64,000 nt of DNA from an uncultured Clostridia bacterium (GTDB lineage: Bacteria > Bacillota > Clostridia > Oscillospirales > UBA644): NCBI GenBank assembly GCA_948443805.1, contig CAOJUB010000001.1, forward strand, positions 62,001 through 126,000, given 5' to 3'. This document shows, in pieces, positions 51,148 to 61,811 of the stretch (the first letter of the stretch is position 1; each line of letters begins with the position of its first letter). Position numbers and translations under genes: made by a program. Below the pieces are notes generated by a model. That model had not been told where the DNA came from, did no database searches, and saw only the letters and a program-made list of their open reading frames with translations.

Positions 51148-52074
51148 ATGTCCATTAAAAATAAAAATAATGAATATATGCTGGATATCATCAACCGGTC
51201 GGTGACCGTATGTCGGGATATCCTGATTGAAAACGCCGAGGAAATCTATCATGCGCAGCTGGTTCACGCGGCGCTTTCCGGCGGCGAAAAAAGCATTTTT
51301 CTTGTTGCCGGGCCATCGGCTTCCGGAAAAACAACGACGGCAAACAAACTCAAATATGAACTTTCCCGTATGTGCCGGGATTCGGTTGTTTTTTCCATGG
51401 ATAATTTTTATAAAGACCGGGATCGGATGCCTGTCGTTGACGGGAAAGCCAACCCCGAAGTGGTGGAAGCGCTGGAGGTGGATCTTCTTGCCGAAAAGAT
51501 GAGGCAGATTGTACGGGAAGGCCGGGCCAGACTTCCGGTATATGATTTTTTGACCGGAACTCGGACAGATGATGCGGAAGAGGTGTCGGTCGGGAAGAAC
51601 GGCGTTTTGATTATCGAGGGAATTCATGCGCTCAACCCCGTTGTTTACCGCGGTGTGGATCCGCTTCTTCTCCATCGGATCTATGTCAGCCCGCACAGCG
51701 GTTTTGCCGTTCCGGGGAAAACGGTACTGACAAAACGGGAACTGCGCTTTATCCGCCGTTTGGTCCGGGATTCCTGGGCGCGCGGCAGCAGCGCCGAAAA
51801 TACTTTCCGCATGTGGCGCGAGGTTTGCCGCTGTGAAGACCGGTATATCCGTCCGCTGGCTTCGGAGGCCGATATTACGATCGATACCACGCATGCTTAC
51901 GAGCCGGCGGTATTGAAAGCGCAGGCTGTATCTCTTCTTTCTACGATTTCGCCGCAAAGTCCGTATTTCTGCGACGCCCGCGCGCTTCTTTCGGCGCTCT
52001 CGGAGGTCGTTCCGGCTGATCCCGGCGTGATTCCGGCAACTTCGCTGCTCCGGGAGTTTGTTTCCGTCGGCTGA
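51148..52074 (+). CDS. Uridine kinase-like nucleoside kinase (PRK/URK family)
   Basis: [45 protein letters not shown]. Confidence 0.9.
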   Translation: MSIKNKNNEYMLDIINRSVTVCRDILIENAEEIYHAQLVHAALSGGEKSIFLVAGPSASGKTTTANKLKYELSRMCRDSVVFSMDNFYKDRDRMPVVDGKANPEVVEALEVDLLAEKMRQIVREGRARLPVYDFLTGTRTDDAEEVSVGKNGVLIIEGIHALNPVVYRGVDPLLLHRIYVSPHSGFAVPGKTVLTKRELRFIRRLVRDSWARGSSAENTFRMWREVCRCEDRYIRPLASEADITIDTTHAYEPAVLKAQAVSLLSTISPQSPYFCDARALLSALSEVVPADPGVIPATSLLREFVSVG

Positions 52075-52121
52075 TTTGGGGGATTATACAAAAAGTTCAC
52101 TTTCTTTTTTTCGGAAACCTA

Positions 52122-52150
52122 TTGACATTTCAGGAAAATTGCGATATAAT
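52122..52150 (+). promoter_or_regulatory. Consensus SigA promoter of rpsU
   Basis: TTGACA (52122-52127), 17-nt spacer, TATAAT (52145-52150). Confidence 0.9.
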
Positions 52151-52240
52151 AAATGCAAGATACTATATTGGGGAGTTTGCTTCGCCCATATAGTTCCGGC
52201 CTGTGAAAGGTCACTGACGATGGAGGGAGGGAAGCATGGT

Positions 52241-52417
52241 ATGGCAGAAATAAAGATCAAAGAGAACGAATCTCTGGACAATGCGCTCCGTCGTTTTAAG
52301 AGGCAGTGTGCCAAAGCTGGAGTACTTTCTGAATTGAGAAAGAGAGAGCATTACGAAAAGCCTTCGGTCAGAAGAAAGAAAAAGTCTGAGGCCGCAAGAA
52401 AGCGTAAATACAAATAA
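52241..52417 (+). CDS. rpsU: 30S ribosomal protein S21
   Basis: [70 protein letters not shown]. Confidence 0.97.
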   Translation: MAEIKIKENESLDNALRRFKRQCAKAGVLSELRKREHYEKPSVRRKKKSEAARKRKYK

Positions 52418-52429
52418 AATATTGTCCGG

Positions 52430-52463
52430 AAAGCTGTACCTCGTAATGGGTACAGCTTTTCTT
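52430..52463 (+). terminator. Intrinsic terminator after rpsU
   Basis: AAAGCTGTACC-TCGTAATG-GGTACAGCTTT then TCTT. Confidence 0.85.
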
Positions 52464-52560
52464 GAAATTATTGTTTCCTTCGCATTCCGCCGGGGGAAGC
52501 GGCCGGCGAAGGATGACGCTGTTTTTGGTCAGACCGTTTATCGGGATGATTTTTGTATGA

Positions 52561-53058
52561 ATGGAGAAAGAGGGCTGTTTTATGCCGAGAAAATTTCTTC
52601 CCGACGATACGCTGCGGGATTTTACCTGCGTTGATGCCGAGTATATCCGGAAACACCGTATCCGCGGGATTTTAACCGATCTGGATGATACGCTGGCAGA
52701 ACATAACAGGCCGCAGCCGCACCCTGCTTTTGAAACGTGGCTTTCGGAGATGAAGCGGCTTGGTGTGCGGCTCTGCATTCTTTCCAATAACGGAACGAAC
52801 CGCACGAAAGCGTTTGCCGAACGGCACGGAATCGCGTATATTCCGAACGCTTATAAACCCCGCGCCTATTATTATAAAAAAGCAGCGGGGGTTCTGAATC
52901 TTTCTGTGCAGGAATGTATTTTTCTCGGGGATCAGCTGTTTACCGATATCCGCGGCGCAAAAAAAAGCGGTGTTTTTGCGGTGAAGGTGCAGCCTTTGGG
53001 AAACCGCTCGAATTTTTTTATTCGTATCAAACGAAGACTGGAGGATTTTTATGGTTAA
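52561..53058 (+). CDS. YqeG family HAD IIIA-type phosphatase
   Basis: IRGILTDLDDTLAEHN, LCILSNNG, AYKPRAYYYKKA, FLGDQLFTDIRGAKKSG. Confidence 0.92.
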   Translation: MEKEGCFMPRKFLPDDTLRDFTCVDAEYIRKHRIRGILTDLDDTLAEHNRPQPHPAFETWLSEMKRLGVRLCILSNNGTNRTKAFAERHGIAYIPNAYKPRAYYYKKAAGVLNLSVQECIFLGDQLFTDIRGAKKSGVFAVKVQPLGNRSNFFIRIKRRLEDFYG

Positions 53059-53917
53059 GTTCGGCCCTGCGGGGACTTCCGATCATATGAAAGCGCTTGG
53101 CGCGAAAAAAAGCCTTTTTGTTCCGAAAATTTTACATGAAATGGGGCTTGACGCCTTTGAATATCAGTGCGGAAACGGCGTTGTGATTTCTCTTCCCGCT
53201 GCGGAGGCGTTGGGCGAAGAATGTAAAACGTGGGGAGTTGCGCCTTCGGTTCATGCGCCGTATTATATTTCCATGTCTTCGGTGGAAGAGGAAAAACGGC
53301 AGAACAGTGTGGATTATATCCTGAAAACAGCGCGTGTTGCCAAGGCGATGGGCGCTGAGCGGATCGTTGTCCATACCGGTTCCTGTGCAAAACTTTCAAG
53401 AGAAGAAGCCATGGTTTTCGCCGCCGATACCCTTAAAAAAGCCCTTGCCGCTTTGGACGAGGAAAATCTGGGTTCGGTTTGTATCTGCCCGGAAACCATG
53501 GGAAAGATCAATCAGCTTGGTACTTTGGAAGAGGTTCTGGAACTCTGTAAAATAGATGAACGGTTGATTCCCTGCATTGATTTCGGGCATTTGAATGCCC
53601 GAACATTCGGTTCGATCCGGACAAAAGAAGATTATGCCGCAATTTTGGACGCGGTAAAAAACGAATTGGGCGAAACCCGCGCGGCGAATTTCCACAGCCA
53701 TTTTTCCAAGATTGAATATACTGCCGGCGGAGAAAAGCGTCACCTGACGTTTGAAGACACCGTTTTCGGCCCTGATTTTGAACCGCTGGCGGAATTGATC
53801 GCGGAACGGAACCTGTCGCCCCGGTTCATTTGCGAATCGTCAGGTACGATGGATACCGACGCGCTTTTGATGAAACAGTGTTATCTCGCCAAATGCGGAG
53901 GAAGAAAGCATGATTGA
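53051..53917 (+). CDS. Endonuclease IV-like TIM-barrel protein
   Basis: FEYQCGNGV, VHAPYYISMSS, IVVHTGSCAKLSREEA, CICPETMGKINQLG, CIDFGHLNAR. Confidence 0.85.
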   Translation: MVKFGPAGTSDHMKALGAKKSLFVPKILHEMGLDAFEYQCGNGVVISLPAAEALGEECKTWGVAPSVHAPYYISMSSVEEEKRQNSVDYILKTARVAKAMGAERIVVHTGSCAKLSREEAMVFAADTLKKALAALDEENLGSVCICPETMGKINQLGTLEEVLELCKIDERLIPCIDFGHLNARTFGSIRTKEDYAAILDAVKNELGETRAANFHSHFSKIEYTAGGEKRHLTFEDTVFGPDFEPLAELIAERNLSPRFICESSGTMDTDALLMKQCYLAKCGGRKHD

Positions 53918-54977
53918 TCGTTTGCAGCCGCTGCTGAAACCCGGCCAGTGCGCGGCGGTCTTTTCACCGGAAAACCGCCGGTATTATACCGGAATGAATA
54001 CTTCGAACGGGCTTCTTTTGGCAACAGCGGAGCAGGCGGTGTTTTTCACCGATTTCCGTTATATTACGGCGGCGAAAGAAAAAATAGAACCGGAAATCCC
54101 GGTTCGGCTCTTTGAGGGAAGTGCAGCAAGAACGCTTTCCGGATTTCTTGCCGAAACCGGCTGCAGAGAAGTTCTTTATGAAGAGGATTTTTTACCTGCC
54201 GGAAGGTGGGAAGCTCTGCAAAAAGAAGCACCGGGCATTTCCTTTACGCATGGCGCCGCGTTGATTTTTTCACCGAGACGGATAAAAACGCCGGAGGAAC
54301 TCGCCGCTGTCCGCCGCGCGCAGAAGATTGCCGATGAGGCTTTTCTTTCGGTCTGCGATTATATCGCTGCGGAAAAGAACAACGGGCTTACCGAAAAACA
54401 GATTGCTTTTTTTCTGGAATTTGAAATGCGGAAAAATGGTTCTGGGCGCATGCCGTTTTCCGTCATTGCCGCTTCCGGAAAAAATTCGGCCTGTCCGCAT
54501 GCCGAACCTTCCGACCGGGAAATCCGGGAAGGGGATTTTATAACCATGGATTTCGGCGCGACTTTTGACGATTATTGCAGCGATATGACCCGCACGGTGG
54601 CGGTCGGTCATGCAAGTGAAAAACAGCGAGAGGTCTATGAAGTTGTCCGGGCGGCGCAGCAGGCGGCGCTGGATCGGATCAAAGCCGGGATGACCGGCCG
54701 GGAAGTCGATGCGATTTCCCGGGAAAAAATTGCCGAAGCCGGGTACGGAGAATTCTTTGGGCATGCGCTGGGGCACAGCGTCGGTTTGTTCATTCACGAA
54801 CCGCCGTCCTTTTCTCCGAATTGCCAGGAGCCGATTCTGGAAAATACGGTTATTTCGGTTGAACCGGGCATTTATCTTCCGGGAGAATTCGGGGTTCGGA
54901 TTGAGGATTTAGTCGTAGTGAAACAGGACGGCGTTGAAAACCTGACCCGCTCGGCAAAGAGCCTTTTGCTTCTGTAA
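53910..54977 (+). CDS. M24 family Xaa-Pro aminopeptidase
   Basis: FITMDFGATFDDYCSDMTRTVAVG, GHALGHSVGLFIHEPP, VISVEPGIYLPGEFGVRIEDLV. Confidence 0.94.
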   Translation: MIDRLQPLLKPGQCAAVFSPENRRYYTGMNTSNGLLLATAEQAVFFTDFRYITAAKEKIEPEIPVRLFEGSAARTLSGFLAETGCREVLYEEDFLPAGRWEALQKEAPGISFTHGAALIFSPRRIKTPEELAAVRRAQKIADEAFLSVCDYIAAEKNNGLTEKQIAFFLEFEMRKNGSGRMPFSVIAASGKNSACPHAEPSDREIREGDFITMDFGATFDDYCSDMTRTVAVGHASEKQREVYEVVRAAQQAALDRIKAGMTGREVDAISREKIAEAGYGEFFGHALGHSVGLFIHEPPSFSPNCQEPILENTVISVEPGIYLPGEFGVRIEDLVVVKQDGVENLTRSAKSLLLL

Positions 54978-55040
54978 AGTGGATTTTTATGAAAAAGAAT
55001 ATCCTCCGGCCGGAATGGCTGCCGGAGTGGAATAGGGTGT

Positions 55041-56408
55041 ATGATGAAACAAACAATGTCATTGCCGGGTGAGCGCCGCGCTTTCTACCGGTCTGTTTTT
55101 GCGCTTGTTTTGCCGATGGCGCTGCAGAATTTGATTAATGTCGCCGTGCAAGCGGCCGATGTCATGATGCTGGGTCGGGTCGGGGAAAAGGTTTTGTCCG
55201 GCGCTTCTCTTGCCGGGCAGGTTGCTTTTATTATGAATCTCGGTTTTTTCGGCATTACATCCGGCGCGGCTGTTTTGGCTTCGCAGTATTGGGGCAAGGG
55301 GGAAAAACAGACGATCGGTAAAATCCTTGGGATTGCGCTGCGACTGTCGCTGCTTATTGCGCTTTTGTTTACGGCCGTTGCCTTTTTCTTTCCTTCCTTT
55401 TGCCTGTCTTTGTTTACAAATGATCCGGAAGTTATTGCGGAAGGTGCGAAATATCTGAAAATTCTTTCTCTTTCGTTTTTGCTTTCAGCGGTATCCATGA
55501 CATATCTGAACGTGATCCGGAGTCTGGAAAAAGTCATTGTTTCTACCGTTGTTTATTCTGTTTCTCTGGTCTGCAATATTCTGCTGAACGCCGTTTTGAT
55601 CTTTGGTCTTTGCGGTTTTCCCGCTATGGGGATTCAGGGCGCGGCGGTCGCCACTTTGACCGCTCGGGTTGTTGAAGTCGTGATTGTCTTCTTCTATGCC
55701 GGAAGTAGGCGTTCACCGCTGAAGCTTTCGCTGAAACAGATTTTTGTCCGGGATAAGCTTCTTTTTGCTGATTTTATGCGGTATTCTTCACCGGTTATTA
55801 TTAATGAACTTGCCTGGGGCGGCGGAACTTCCATGACCGCCGTCATCATCGGACATCTGGGAAGCGCCGTTGTCGCCGCTAATTCGGTGACGCAGGTAAC
55901 TCGGCAGCTGGCTATGGTTGTCGGGCTGGGGCTTGCAAACGCCGCCGCGGTAATGATCGGAAAAGCGATTGGCGGAAACGATGAGGAAAAAGCATTTCTG
56001 TATGGTAAACGGTTTATGCGCCTTGCCGTTATTTTCGGCCTTTGTTCCGCGCTTGTCATTCTTCCTTGTATTCCGGTTATGCTGCATTTTATGGCGCTCA
56101 GCGAGGAATCCCGGACCTACCTGATTGTGATGATGCTGATGATGACCTGCTTTGTCTTTCTCCAGAATATCAATTCCACTGTGATTGTCGGCATCTGCCG
56201 GGCAGGCGGAGATACGAAATTTGGTCTGCTTGCCGATGTCGGTTCCATGTGGTTTTTCTCGATCATTCTGGGGGCTGTCAGCGCCTTTGTTTTTCATTGG
56301 AGCGTCCCCGTTGTCTATATGTTCCTTCTCAGCGATGAAGTGCTCAAGCTGCCGCTGGTTGTCTGGCGCTATAAAAGCAGGAAATGGCTGAAAAACGTAA
56401 CCCGGTAA
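55041..56408 (+). CDS. MATE family efflux transporter
   Basis: ALPMALQNLINVAVQAADVMMLGRVGEKVLSGASLAGQ; 12-TM-like hydrophobicity. Confidence 0.92.
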   Translation: MMKQTMSLPGERRAFYRSVFALVLPMALQNLINVAVQAADVMMLGRVGEKVLSGASLAGQVAFIMNLGFFGITSGAAVLASQYWGKGEKQTIGKILGIALRLSLLIALLFTAVAFFFPSFCLSLFTNDPEVIAEGAKYLKILSLSFLLSAVSMTYLNVIRSLEKVIVSTVVYSVSLVCNILLNAVLIFGLCGFPAMGIQGAAVATLTARVVEVVIVFFYAGSRRSPLKLSLKQIFVRDKLLFADFMRYSSPVIINELAWGGGTSMTAVIIGHLGSAVVAANSVTQVTRQLAMVVGLGLANAAAVMIGKAIGGNDEEKAFLYGKRFMRLAVIFGLCSALVILPCIPVMLHFMALSEESRTYLIVMMLMMTCFVFLQNINSTVIVGICRAGGDTKFGLLADVGSMWFFSIILGAVSAFVFHWSVPVVYMFLLSDEVLKLPLVVWRYKSRKWLKNVTR

Positions 56409-56413
56409 AAAAA

Positions 56414-56450
56414 GAAAAGGAATAGGCGTTTCCGCTTATTCCTTTTCCGG
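56414..56450. terminator. Terminator-like hairpin between convergent genes
   Basis: GAAAAGGAATAGGCG..CGCTTATTCCTTTTC stem. Confidence 0.75.
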
Positions 56451-56467
56451 CTATTTTTCTTTTTCCG

Positions 56468-56752
56468 TTATTCAAAATCCACGGATACCGATTTTTCAAC
56501 CACGCTGTGCACATATTCGGCAACGTTTCTGTGGAAAGGATAGTCTTTGTAGTCGAAGAAATCCTGTTTGGAATCGAATTTGACATACAGGCTGACGTCG
56601 AAGGAGCGGTCAAGGCCGAGGCCGTCGGTTCCGGATTCGAGGCTTCTGATCTGCGGTACGTTTCCGACCATCGACTGAAACTTTTCCTGCAGCGCTTTTT
56701 TATTTTCTTCCGATGGATTTTTGAGTTTGTAAAGTACAATATGGGTAAACAT
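56468..56752 (-). CDS. Dabb (stress-responsive alpha/beta-barrel) family protein
   Basis: MFTHIVLYKLKNPSEENKKALQEKFQSM, SFDVSLYVKFDSKQDFFDYKDYPFHRNVAEYVHSVVEKSVSVDFE. Confidence 0.92.
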   Translation of the reverse strand: MFTHIVLYKLKNPSEENKKALQEKFQSMVGNVPQIRSLESGTDGLGLDRSFDVSLYVKFDSKQDFFDYKDYPFHRNVAEYVHSVVEKSVSVDFE

Positions 56753-56951
56753 CGTTACTTTCCTTTCTTCTGGTATGGCATTTTTCTTTTATTATAAATG
56801 ATTTTTTCGGTGAAAGCAAGGGCGCCGGTAAAAAATTCGGGAAAATTTTACGATGAAAAACCGGTTGTTGCAGTTCTTGGATACAGAAAAGACGGATGCC
56901 GGCAAAAAACAGGAAAAACAAATCAATGCGGAATGAAAGGCTTGGAAACGG

Positions 56952-57572
56952 ATGGAAATCTTTACGGTTAAACAGGATGTTTCGATAGAATATACCGAAA
57001 AAAAATCGCTTTTTATCGGGCATGCCTTTTTCGTTACGGAAGAATCGGAGGCCATGGCGGCGATTGCTTCGGTAAAAAAACAGCATGCCGAGGCTACGCA
57101 CAATGTCTGGGCATACAGTCTTCGGAAATTTTCCGCACAGCGGTTTTCCGATGACGGCGAACCGCAGGGAACGGCGGGTATGCCGGTTCTTTCGGCCATT
57201 AAAAAGTATGGGATATGCGACGTCTGTATTGTTGTTACACGGTATTTCGGCGGTATTCTTCTCGGCGCGGGCGGCCTTGTTCGCGCCTATACCAAAACGG
57301 CTGCGATGGCGATTGAGGCGGCGGGGAAAACGCCGGTGGTTCTGATGTCCCGTTTCCGTCTTGTCTGTGGATATGACCTGTATAACACTGTCTGCCGGAT
57401 CGCGGCCTCTTTCGGTGTGGAGACCGAATCCTCCGAATTTCTAGAAAAAGTAACGGTTTTCGGCCGGATTGAAGCGGCGCGGTTCGAAGCGTTTGGCGCG
57501 GCGCTGACAGAAGTTTGTTACCGGGATATGGAATTGACCGAATTGTCCCGGGAATGTTCACGGCTTCTCTGA
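56952..57572 (+). CDS. YigZ/IMPACT family protein
   Basis: EKKSLFIGHAFFV, NVWAYSL, DDGEPQGTAGMPVL, VTRYFGGILLGAGGLVRAYTKTA. Confidence 0.93.
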   Translation: MEIFTVKQDVSIEYTEKKSLFIGHAFFVTEESEAMAAIASVKKQHAEATHNVWAYSLRKFSAQRFSDDGEPQGTAGMPVLSAIKKYGICDVCIVVTRYFGGILLGAGGLVRAYTKTAAMAIEAAGKTPVVLMSRFRLVCGYDLYNTVCRIAASFGVETESSEFLEKVTVFGRIEAARFEAFGAALTEVCYRDMELTELSRECSRLL

Positions 57573-57774
57573 AGAGAAGGTTTTACAAAATTTTCGTTTT
57601 TGAGGACCGGCGCTTTCCCGGGAAAATATTTACAAGCAGGCAAAAATATGCTATAATAAAAAAAGATAATTCCCTGCGGACAAGGTTTGCCGCTTTCTTT
57701 TTTCAGTAATGCTACGGTTTGGGGTTTTCGGCGGGGATTTTTGCGATAAAAATGGTACAGATGGGAGATATATC

Positions 57775-58914
57775 ATGAAAAGATTCTTTACTTCCGAATC
57801 GGTCACGGAAGGGCATCCGGATAAAATTTGCGATCAGATTTCCGACGCGGTTCTGGATGAAATCCTGAAAGACGATCCGAAAGCCCGGGTGGCTTGTGAA
57901 ACGATGGTTACAACCGGTATGATTATGCTGATGGGGGAAATTTCCACCTCCTGTTATGTCGATATCCCGAAAATCGCCAGAAGCGTCATCCGGGAGATCG
58001 GTTACGACCGGGCAAAGTTCGGGTTCGACTGCGATACCTGTTCGGTTCTTACGGCGATCGATGAACAGTCTCCGGATATTGCGCTCGGTGTGGACCGCGA
58101 GGGCGCGGGCGACCAGGGCATGATGTTCGGGTATGCCTGTGATGAGACCGAAACCTGTATGCCTATGCCGATTTATTACGCGCATCGTTTGGCGAAACAG
58201 CTGACCTATGTCCGGAAAAAAGGAATTTTAGGATTTCTCCGTCCGGACGGTAAAACGCAGGTAACCGTAGAATATGACGGAGACAAGCCCGTGCGGATCG
58301 ATACAATCGTTGTTTCCTCGCAGCATTCGTCTCAGGTCAGCCAGAAATCGATCCGGGAGGGGATTGTTGAAGAGGTTGTCAACAAGGTTATTCCGGCCGA
58401 GTTTATGGATGAGAACACAAAAATCCTGGTAAATCCTACCGGTCAGTTCGTGGTCGGCGGCCCGCAGGGAGACAGCGGTTTGACCGGCAGAAAAATTATT
58501 GTGGATACGTACGGCGGTTATTCCCGCCACGGCGGCGGCGCTTTTTCCGGGAAAGACCCGACGAAGGTAGACCGCAGCGCAACTTATATGGCGCGTTATG
58601 TTGCGAAGAATCTTGTCAGAGCCGGCATCGCCAAACGGTGTGAAGTGCAGCTTGCTTACGCCATCGGCGTTGCGGAACCGGTTTCTGTTTTTGTAGAAAC
58701 TTTCGGTACCGGCATCTGTTCCGAGGAAGAGATTGCGTTGGCTGTCCGGAAAATTTTTGATCTGACGCCGGCAGGGATCATTGAAGAACTGGATCTGGCA
58801 AAACCGATTTATAAGGCGCTTTCCGCTTACGGCCATATCGGCCGCGAAGAACTGGGTGTTCGCTGGGAAGACTGCGACCGGGTCGACGCGCTGAAAGAAG
58901 CGCTTGGGTTATGA
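57775..58914 (+). CDS. metK: S-adenosylmethionine synthetase
   Basis: [53 protein letters not shown]. Confidence 0.98.
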   Translation: MKRFFTSESVTEGHPDKICDQISDAVLDEILKDDPKARVACETMVTTGMIMLMGEISTSCYVDIPKIARSVIREIGYDRAKFGFDCDTCSVLTAIDEQSPDIALGVDREGAGDQGMMFGYACDETETCMPMPIYYAHRLAKQLTYVRKKGILGFLRPDGKTQVTVEYDGDKPVRIDTIVVSSQHSSQVSQKSIREGIVEEVVNKVIPAEFMDENTKILVNPTGQFVVGGPQGDSGLTGRKIIVDTYGGYSRHGGGAFSGKDPTKVDRSATYMARYVAKNLVRAGIAKRCEVQLAYAIGVAEPVSVFVETFGTGICSEEEIALAVRKIFDLTPAGIIEELDLAKPIYKALSAYGHIGREELGVRWEDCDRVDALKEALGL

Positions 58915-59723
58915 GTTACCGGCAGGATTTTCATATCCATACCACGTTTTCCCCGGACGCGGAATCCCGGCCGGAAGAGGTTCTCCGGGCGGCGGAAGCA
59001 CAGGGGCTTTGCGAGATTATGATTACGGATCACTGCGACTGCGACAACGGCTGCGCCATTCCTGCGCCGCTGGAAGCTTGGCCGCGTCTGGATCTGAAGC
59101 AGTATACGGAAAAAATAGAATCTCTCCGTTCGATGACCGATATCCGGGTCGGCGTGGGGATCGAGCTCGGCGAAGCCGATCAGATGCCGGAATATTCGGC
59201 AGAGGTTCTTTCTTTTTACGATTGGGACTATGTCATCGGTTCGTTCCATAATCCGAAAGGAAAAATCGATTATTATTATACCGATTATACGGCTTTGGAT
59301 CTCCGGACGGTATTCGATGAATATTTTGAGGGCGTTTACCGGCTTGCGGTTGATAACCGGTTTGATGTTCTCGGCCATTTATATTATCTGGTTCGGTATA
59401 TTTACCGGCAGGGGCTGACGGCAGATTTGTCCGGGTACCGTGGGAAGATCGAAGAGATTCTCCGGGTTCTTGTCCGAAACGGAAAGGGGATCGAAGTCAA
59501 TACCTCCTGCCTGAAAGACCGGTTCGGCGGGCTGATTCCCGGTTATGATGTGATAAAAATGTTTAAGGACTGCGGCGGTGAGATTATTACCGTCGGTTCT
59601 GACGCGCATACGCCGGAGCGCGTCGGCGAAGGGTTTGACGAAGCGCTTGAAGCGATCCGGGAAGCCGGATTTACGGCGCTGGCCTCTTTTGAAAAACGGA
59701 ATCCCGTTTTCCGGGATATCTGA
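58911..59723 (+). CDS. PHP-family histidinol-phosphatase (HisJ-type)
   Basis: [41 protein letters not shown]. Confidence 0.88.
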   Translation: MSYRQDFHIHTTFSPDAESRPEEVLRAAEAQGLCEIMITDHCDCDNGCAIPAPLEAWPRLDLKQYTEKIESLRSMTDIRVGVGIELGEADQMPEYSAEVLSFYDWDYVIGSFHNPKGKIDYYYTDYTALDLRTVFDEYFEGVYRLAVDNRFDVLGHLYYLVRYIYRQGLTADLSGYRGKIEEILRVLVRNGKGIEVNTSCLKDRFGGLIPGYDVIKMFKDCGGEIITVGSDAHTPERVGEGFDEALEAIREAGFTALASFEKRNPVFRDI

Positions 59724-59734
59724 CCGGAGGGATT

Positions 59735-60889
59735 ATGGAAAACGAAACGGTTTCTCTGATCCCCTGCGCCGCTTATGATTTTTCGGCGTTAACCGGGGTG
59801 ATCACAAGACATTTTGAAAATATGGGCGGGCTTGACCGGCTGGTTCCGGTGGGGTGCCGGGTGGTTATCAAACCCAATCTTGTTATGGGCAAAGACCCGG
59901 CGCGGGGCGCGACCACGCATCCGGAATTTCTCCGCGCGCTGATTTCCGTGCTGAAAGCGCGGACAGAAAATATTTTGATTGCCGAATCTCCCGGAGGGCC
60001 GGGCGGCGAGGCTCGCTTTCGGTCGGTTTGCCGCGCTTCCGGTATTTATGATTTAGGCTGTGACATCCTTTTTGAAGGAGAGATTGCAGAGGTTTCCTGC
60101 CCCGGTGGGGTAAAGGGAAAGAAATTTTCGGTTCTGAAGGCGATTGCCGGGGCGGATCTTTTGATTTCTGCTGCGAAACTGAAAACGCACGGCATGATGA
60201 CCTACACCGGCGCGGTTAAAAATATGTTCGGTGCCGTTTACGGTCTGGAAAAAAGCGAATACCATTTCCGCTATCCGAAAACCGAGGATTTTGCTGAATT
60301 TCTGGTGGATCTTTGCTCTGCGGTACGGCCGCAGATCTCATTTATCGACGGGATTCTCGGCATGGAAGGAAACGGACCGACAGGCGGGGATACCGTGCAT
60401 GCCGGGCTGACGTTTGCCGGGAGAAATCCGTTTGCGCTGGATGCTGTGGCCGGAGAAGCGATCGGGATTCCCGTTGCGGAAAATCCGCTGATTTTTGCGG
60501 CGGCAAAACGAAATCTCTGGTCGGGCGATGTTTCTGCGGTTTCTCTTTTAGGAAAAGACGGCGAACCCATACCGTCTCTTTCGGTTTATTCGCATCCGTT
60601 CCGGCGGCCGGATTCGGTCGACGGTATGCAGTTTTCCGGTTTCCGTTTTGTCCCTCGCTCGGTTCAGAAATTCTTAAAAAAGAATTGCACGCCATACCCG
60701 TCGGTGAAAAAAGACCGTTGCGTGGGCTGCGGTGAATGCGCGGCCTCCTGCCCGAAAAAAATCATTCGGATTGCCGGAGGAAAAGCCTTGATCGATCTGA
60801 AAAAAGGCTGCATTTCCTGTTTTTGCTGCCAGGAAATGTGTCCGAAAGAGGCAATCCGGGCAAAGAAACGCCTTTCTATCCGGTTTTGA
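59735..60889 (+). CDS. DUF362 domain protein with C-terminal 2x[4Fe-4S] ferredoxin domain
   Basis: VVIKPNLVMGKDPARGATTHPEFLRALI, AKLKTHGMMTYTGAVKNMFG, CVGCGECAASCPKKII, CISCFCCQEMCPKEAI. Confidence 0.92.
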   Translation: MENETVSLIPCAAYDFSALTGVITRHFENMGGLDRLVPVGCRVVIKPNLVMGKDPARGATTHPEFLRALISVLKARTENILIAESPGGPGGEARFRSVCRASGIYDLGCDILFEGEIAEVSCPGGVKGKKFSVLKAIAGADLLISAAKLKTHGMMTYTGAVKNMFGAVYGLEKSEYHFRYPKTEDFAEFLVDLCSAVRPQISFIDGILGMEGNGPTGGDTVHAGLTFAGRNPFALDAVAGEAIGIPVAENPLIFAAAKRNLWSGDVSAVSLLGKDGEPIPSLSVYSHPFRRPDSVDGMQFSGFRFVPRSVQKFLKKNCTPYPSVKKDRCVGCGECAASCPKKIIRIAGGKALIDLKKGCISCFCCQEMCPKEAIRAKKRLSIRF

Positions 60890-60937
60890 TCGTATTTTTT
60901 GAATCGGATCAACCATTTTTTATTAGGAGCTGTTTTT

Positions 60938-61795
60938 TTGGGGGAAACTATAACACTGAAAACCAAAGCAAACGCAAAGATCAATCTTACGCTTGATATT
61001 CTGGGACAGCGGCCGGACGGTTATCATCTGCTGTCTTCGGTCATGCAGGAAATTTCGCTTTTTGACGAACTTTCACTGACTTTGTCTGCTTCGGAGAAAA
61101 ATAAAATTTCTATCGAGGGAAATTTTGACTGTCCGCCTGAAAAGAATTTATGCTATAAAGCGGCGGAAGCTTTTTTTCTTGAATTTGGGATTTCCGGCGC
61201 GGCGCTTCATATTTCGGTAGAGAAGCGGATTCCTTCGGGCGCCGGGCTTGGCGGCGGAAGTTCCGACGGCGCGGCGGTGATCCGGGCTTTGGCCGGGTAT
61301 TATGGCATTGACGACAAGGAACGGCTGAAAAAATTGTGTCTGTCTCTGGGGGCGGACGTTCCGTTTTTTCTGGAAGGCGGAACGCAGCATATGGAAGGGA
61401 TCGGCGAACGGTTGTCTCCTGTTTCCCGCTGTTTTGATTCGTTTGTCGTTCTTGCAAAGCCGTTTCCCTCCGCGTTGAGCGGCGATATGTATCGTTTGTA
61501 TGATTCGCTTGGCTATCGCTCTTTTGCGGCAACGGAAAATTTTCTCGCCGAGAATCATCAGGGAGGCAGTCCCTTTGATTATGTTTCAAACGCTTTGGAA
61601 AAAGCGGCCGTTTCTTTCTGCGGCGATATCCTGTCCATCAAAACCGCGTTTTTGGATTCCGGTGCAAAAGCCGCTTGTATGAGCGGCAGCGGGACGGCTG
61701 TTTATGGCTTGTTTCAGGAACGGGAGGCTGTTCGGGCGGCATTGGAAAAAGTGAAGGAAAACAGCGCTTTTTGCGGAATTTATGAATTTATCTGA
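60938..61795 (+). CDS. ispE: 4-diphosphocytidyl-2-C-methyl-D-erythritol kinase
   Basis: ANAKINLTLDILGQRPDGYHLLSSVMQEISL, KRIPSGAGLGGGSSDGAAVIRAL, SGSGTAVYGLF; TTG start downstream of TAGGAG. Confidence 0.94.
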   Translation: MGETITLKTKANAKINLTLDILGQRPDGYHLLSSVMQEISLFDELSLTLSASEKNKISIEGNFDCPPEKNLCYKAAEAFFLEFGISGAALHISVEKRIPSGAGLGGGSSDGAAVIRALAGYYGIDDKERLKKLCLSLGADVPFFLEGGTQHMEGIGERLSPVSRCFDSFVVLAKPFPSALSGDMYRLYDSLGYRSFAATENFLAENHQGGSPFDYVSNALEKAAVSFCGDILSIKTAFLDSGAKAACMSGSGTAVYGLFQEREAVRAALEKVKENSAFCGIYEFI

Positions 61796-61811
61796 TATAG
61801 GAGTATAAGCC

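Noticed and set aside
57600-57775. SAM riboswitch upstream of metK
   Set aside because: The leader lacks the SAM-I conserved core and no comparable multi-helix fold was visible; only a promoter-like TATAAT was seen.
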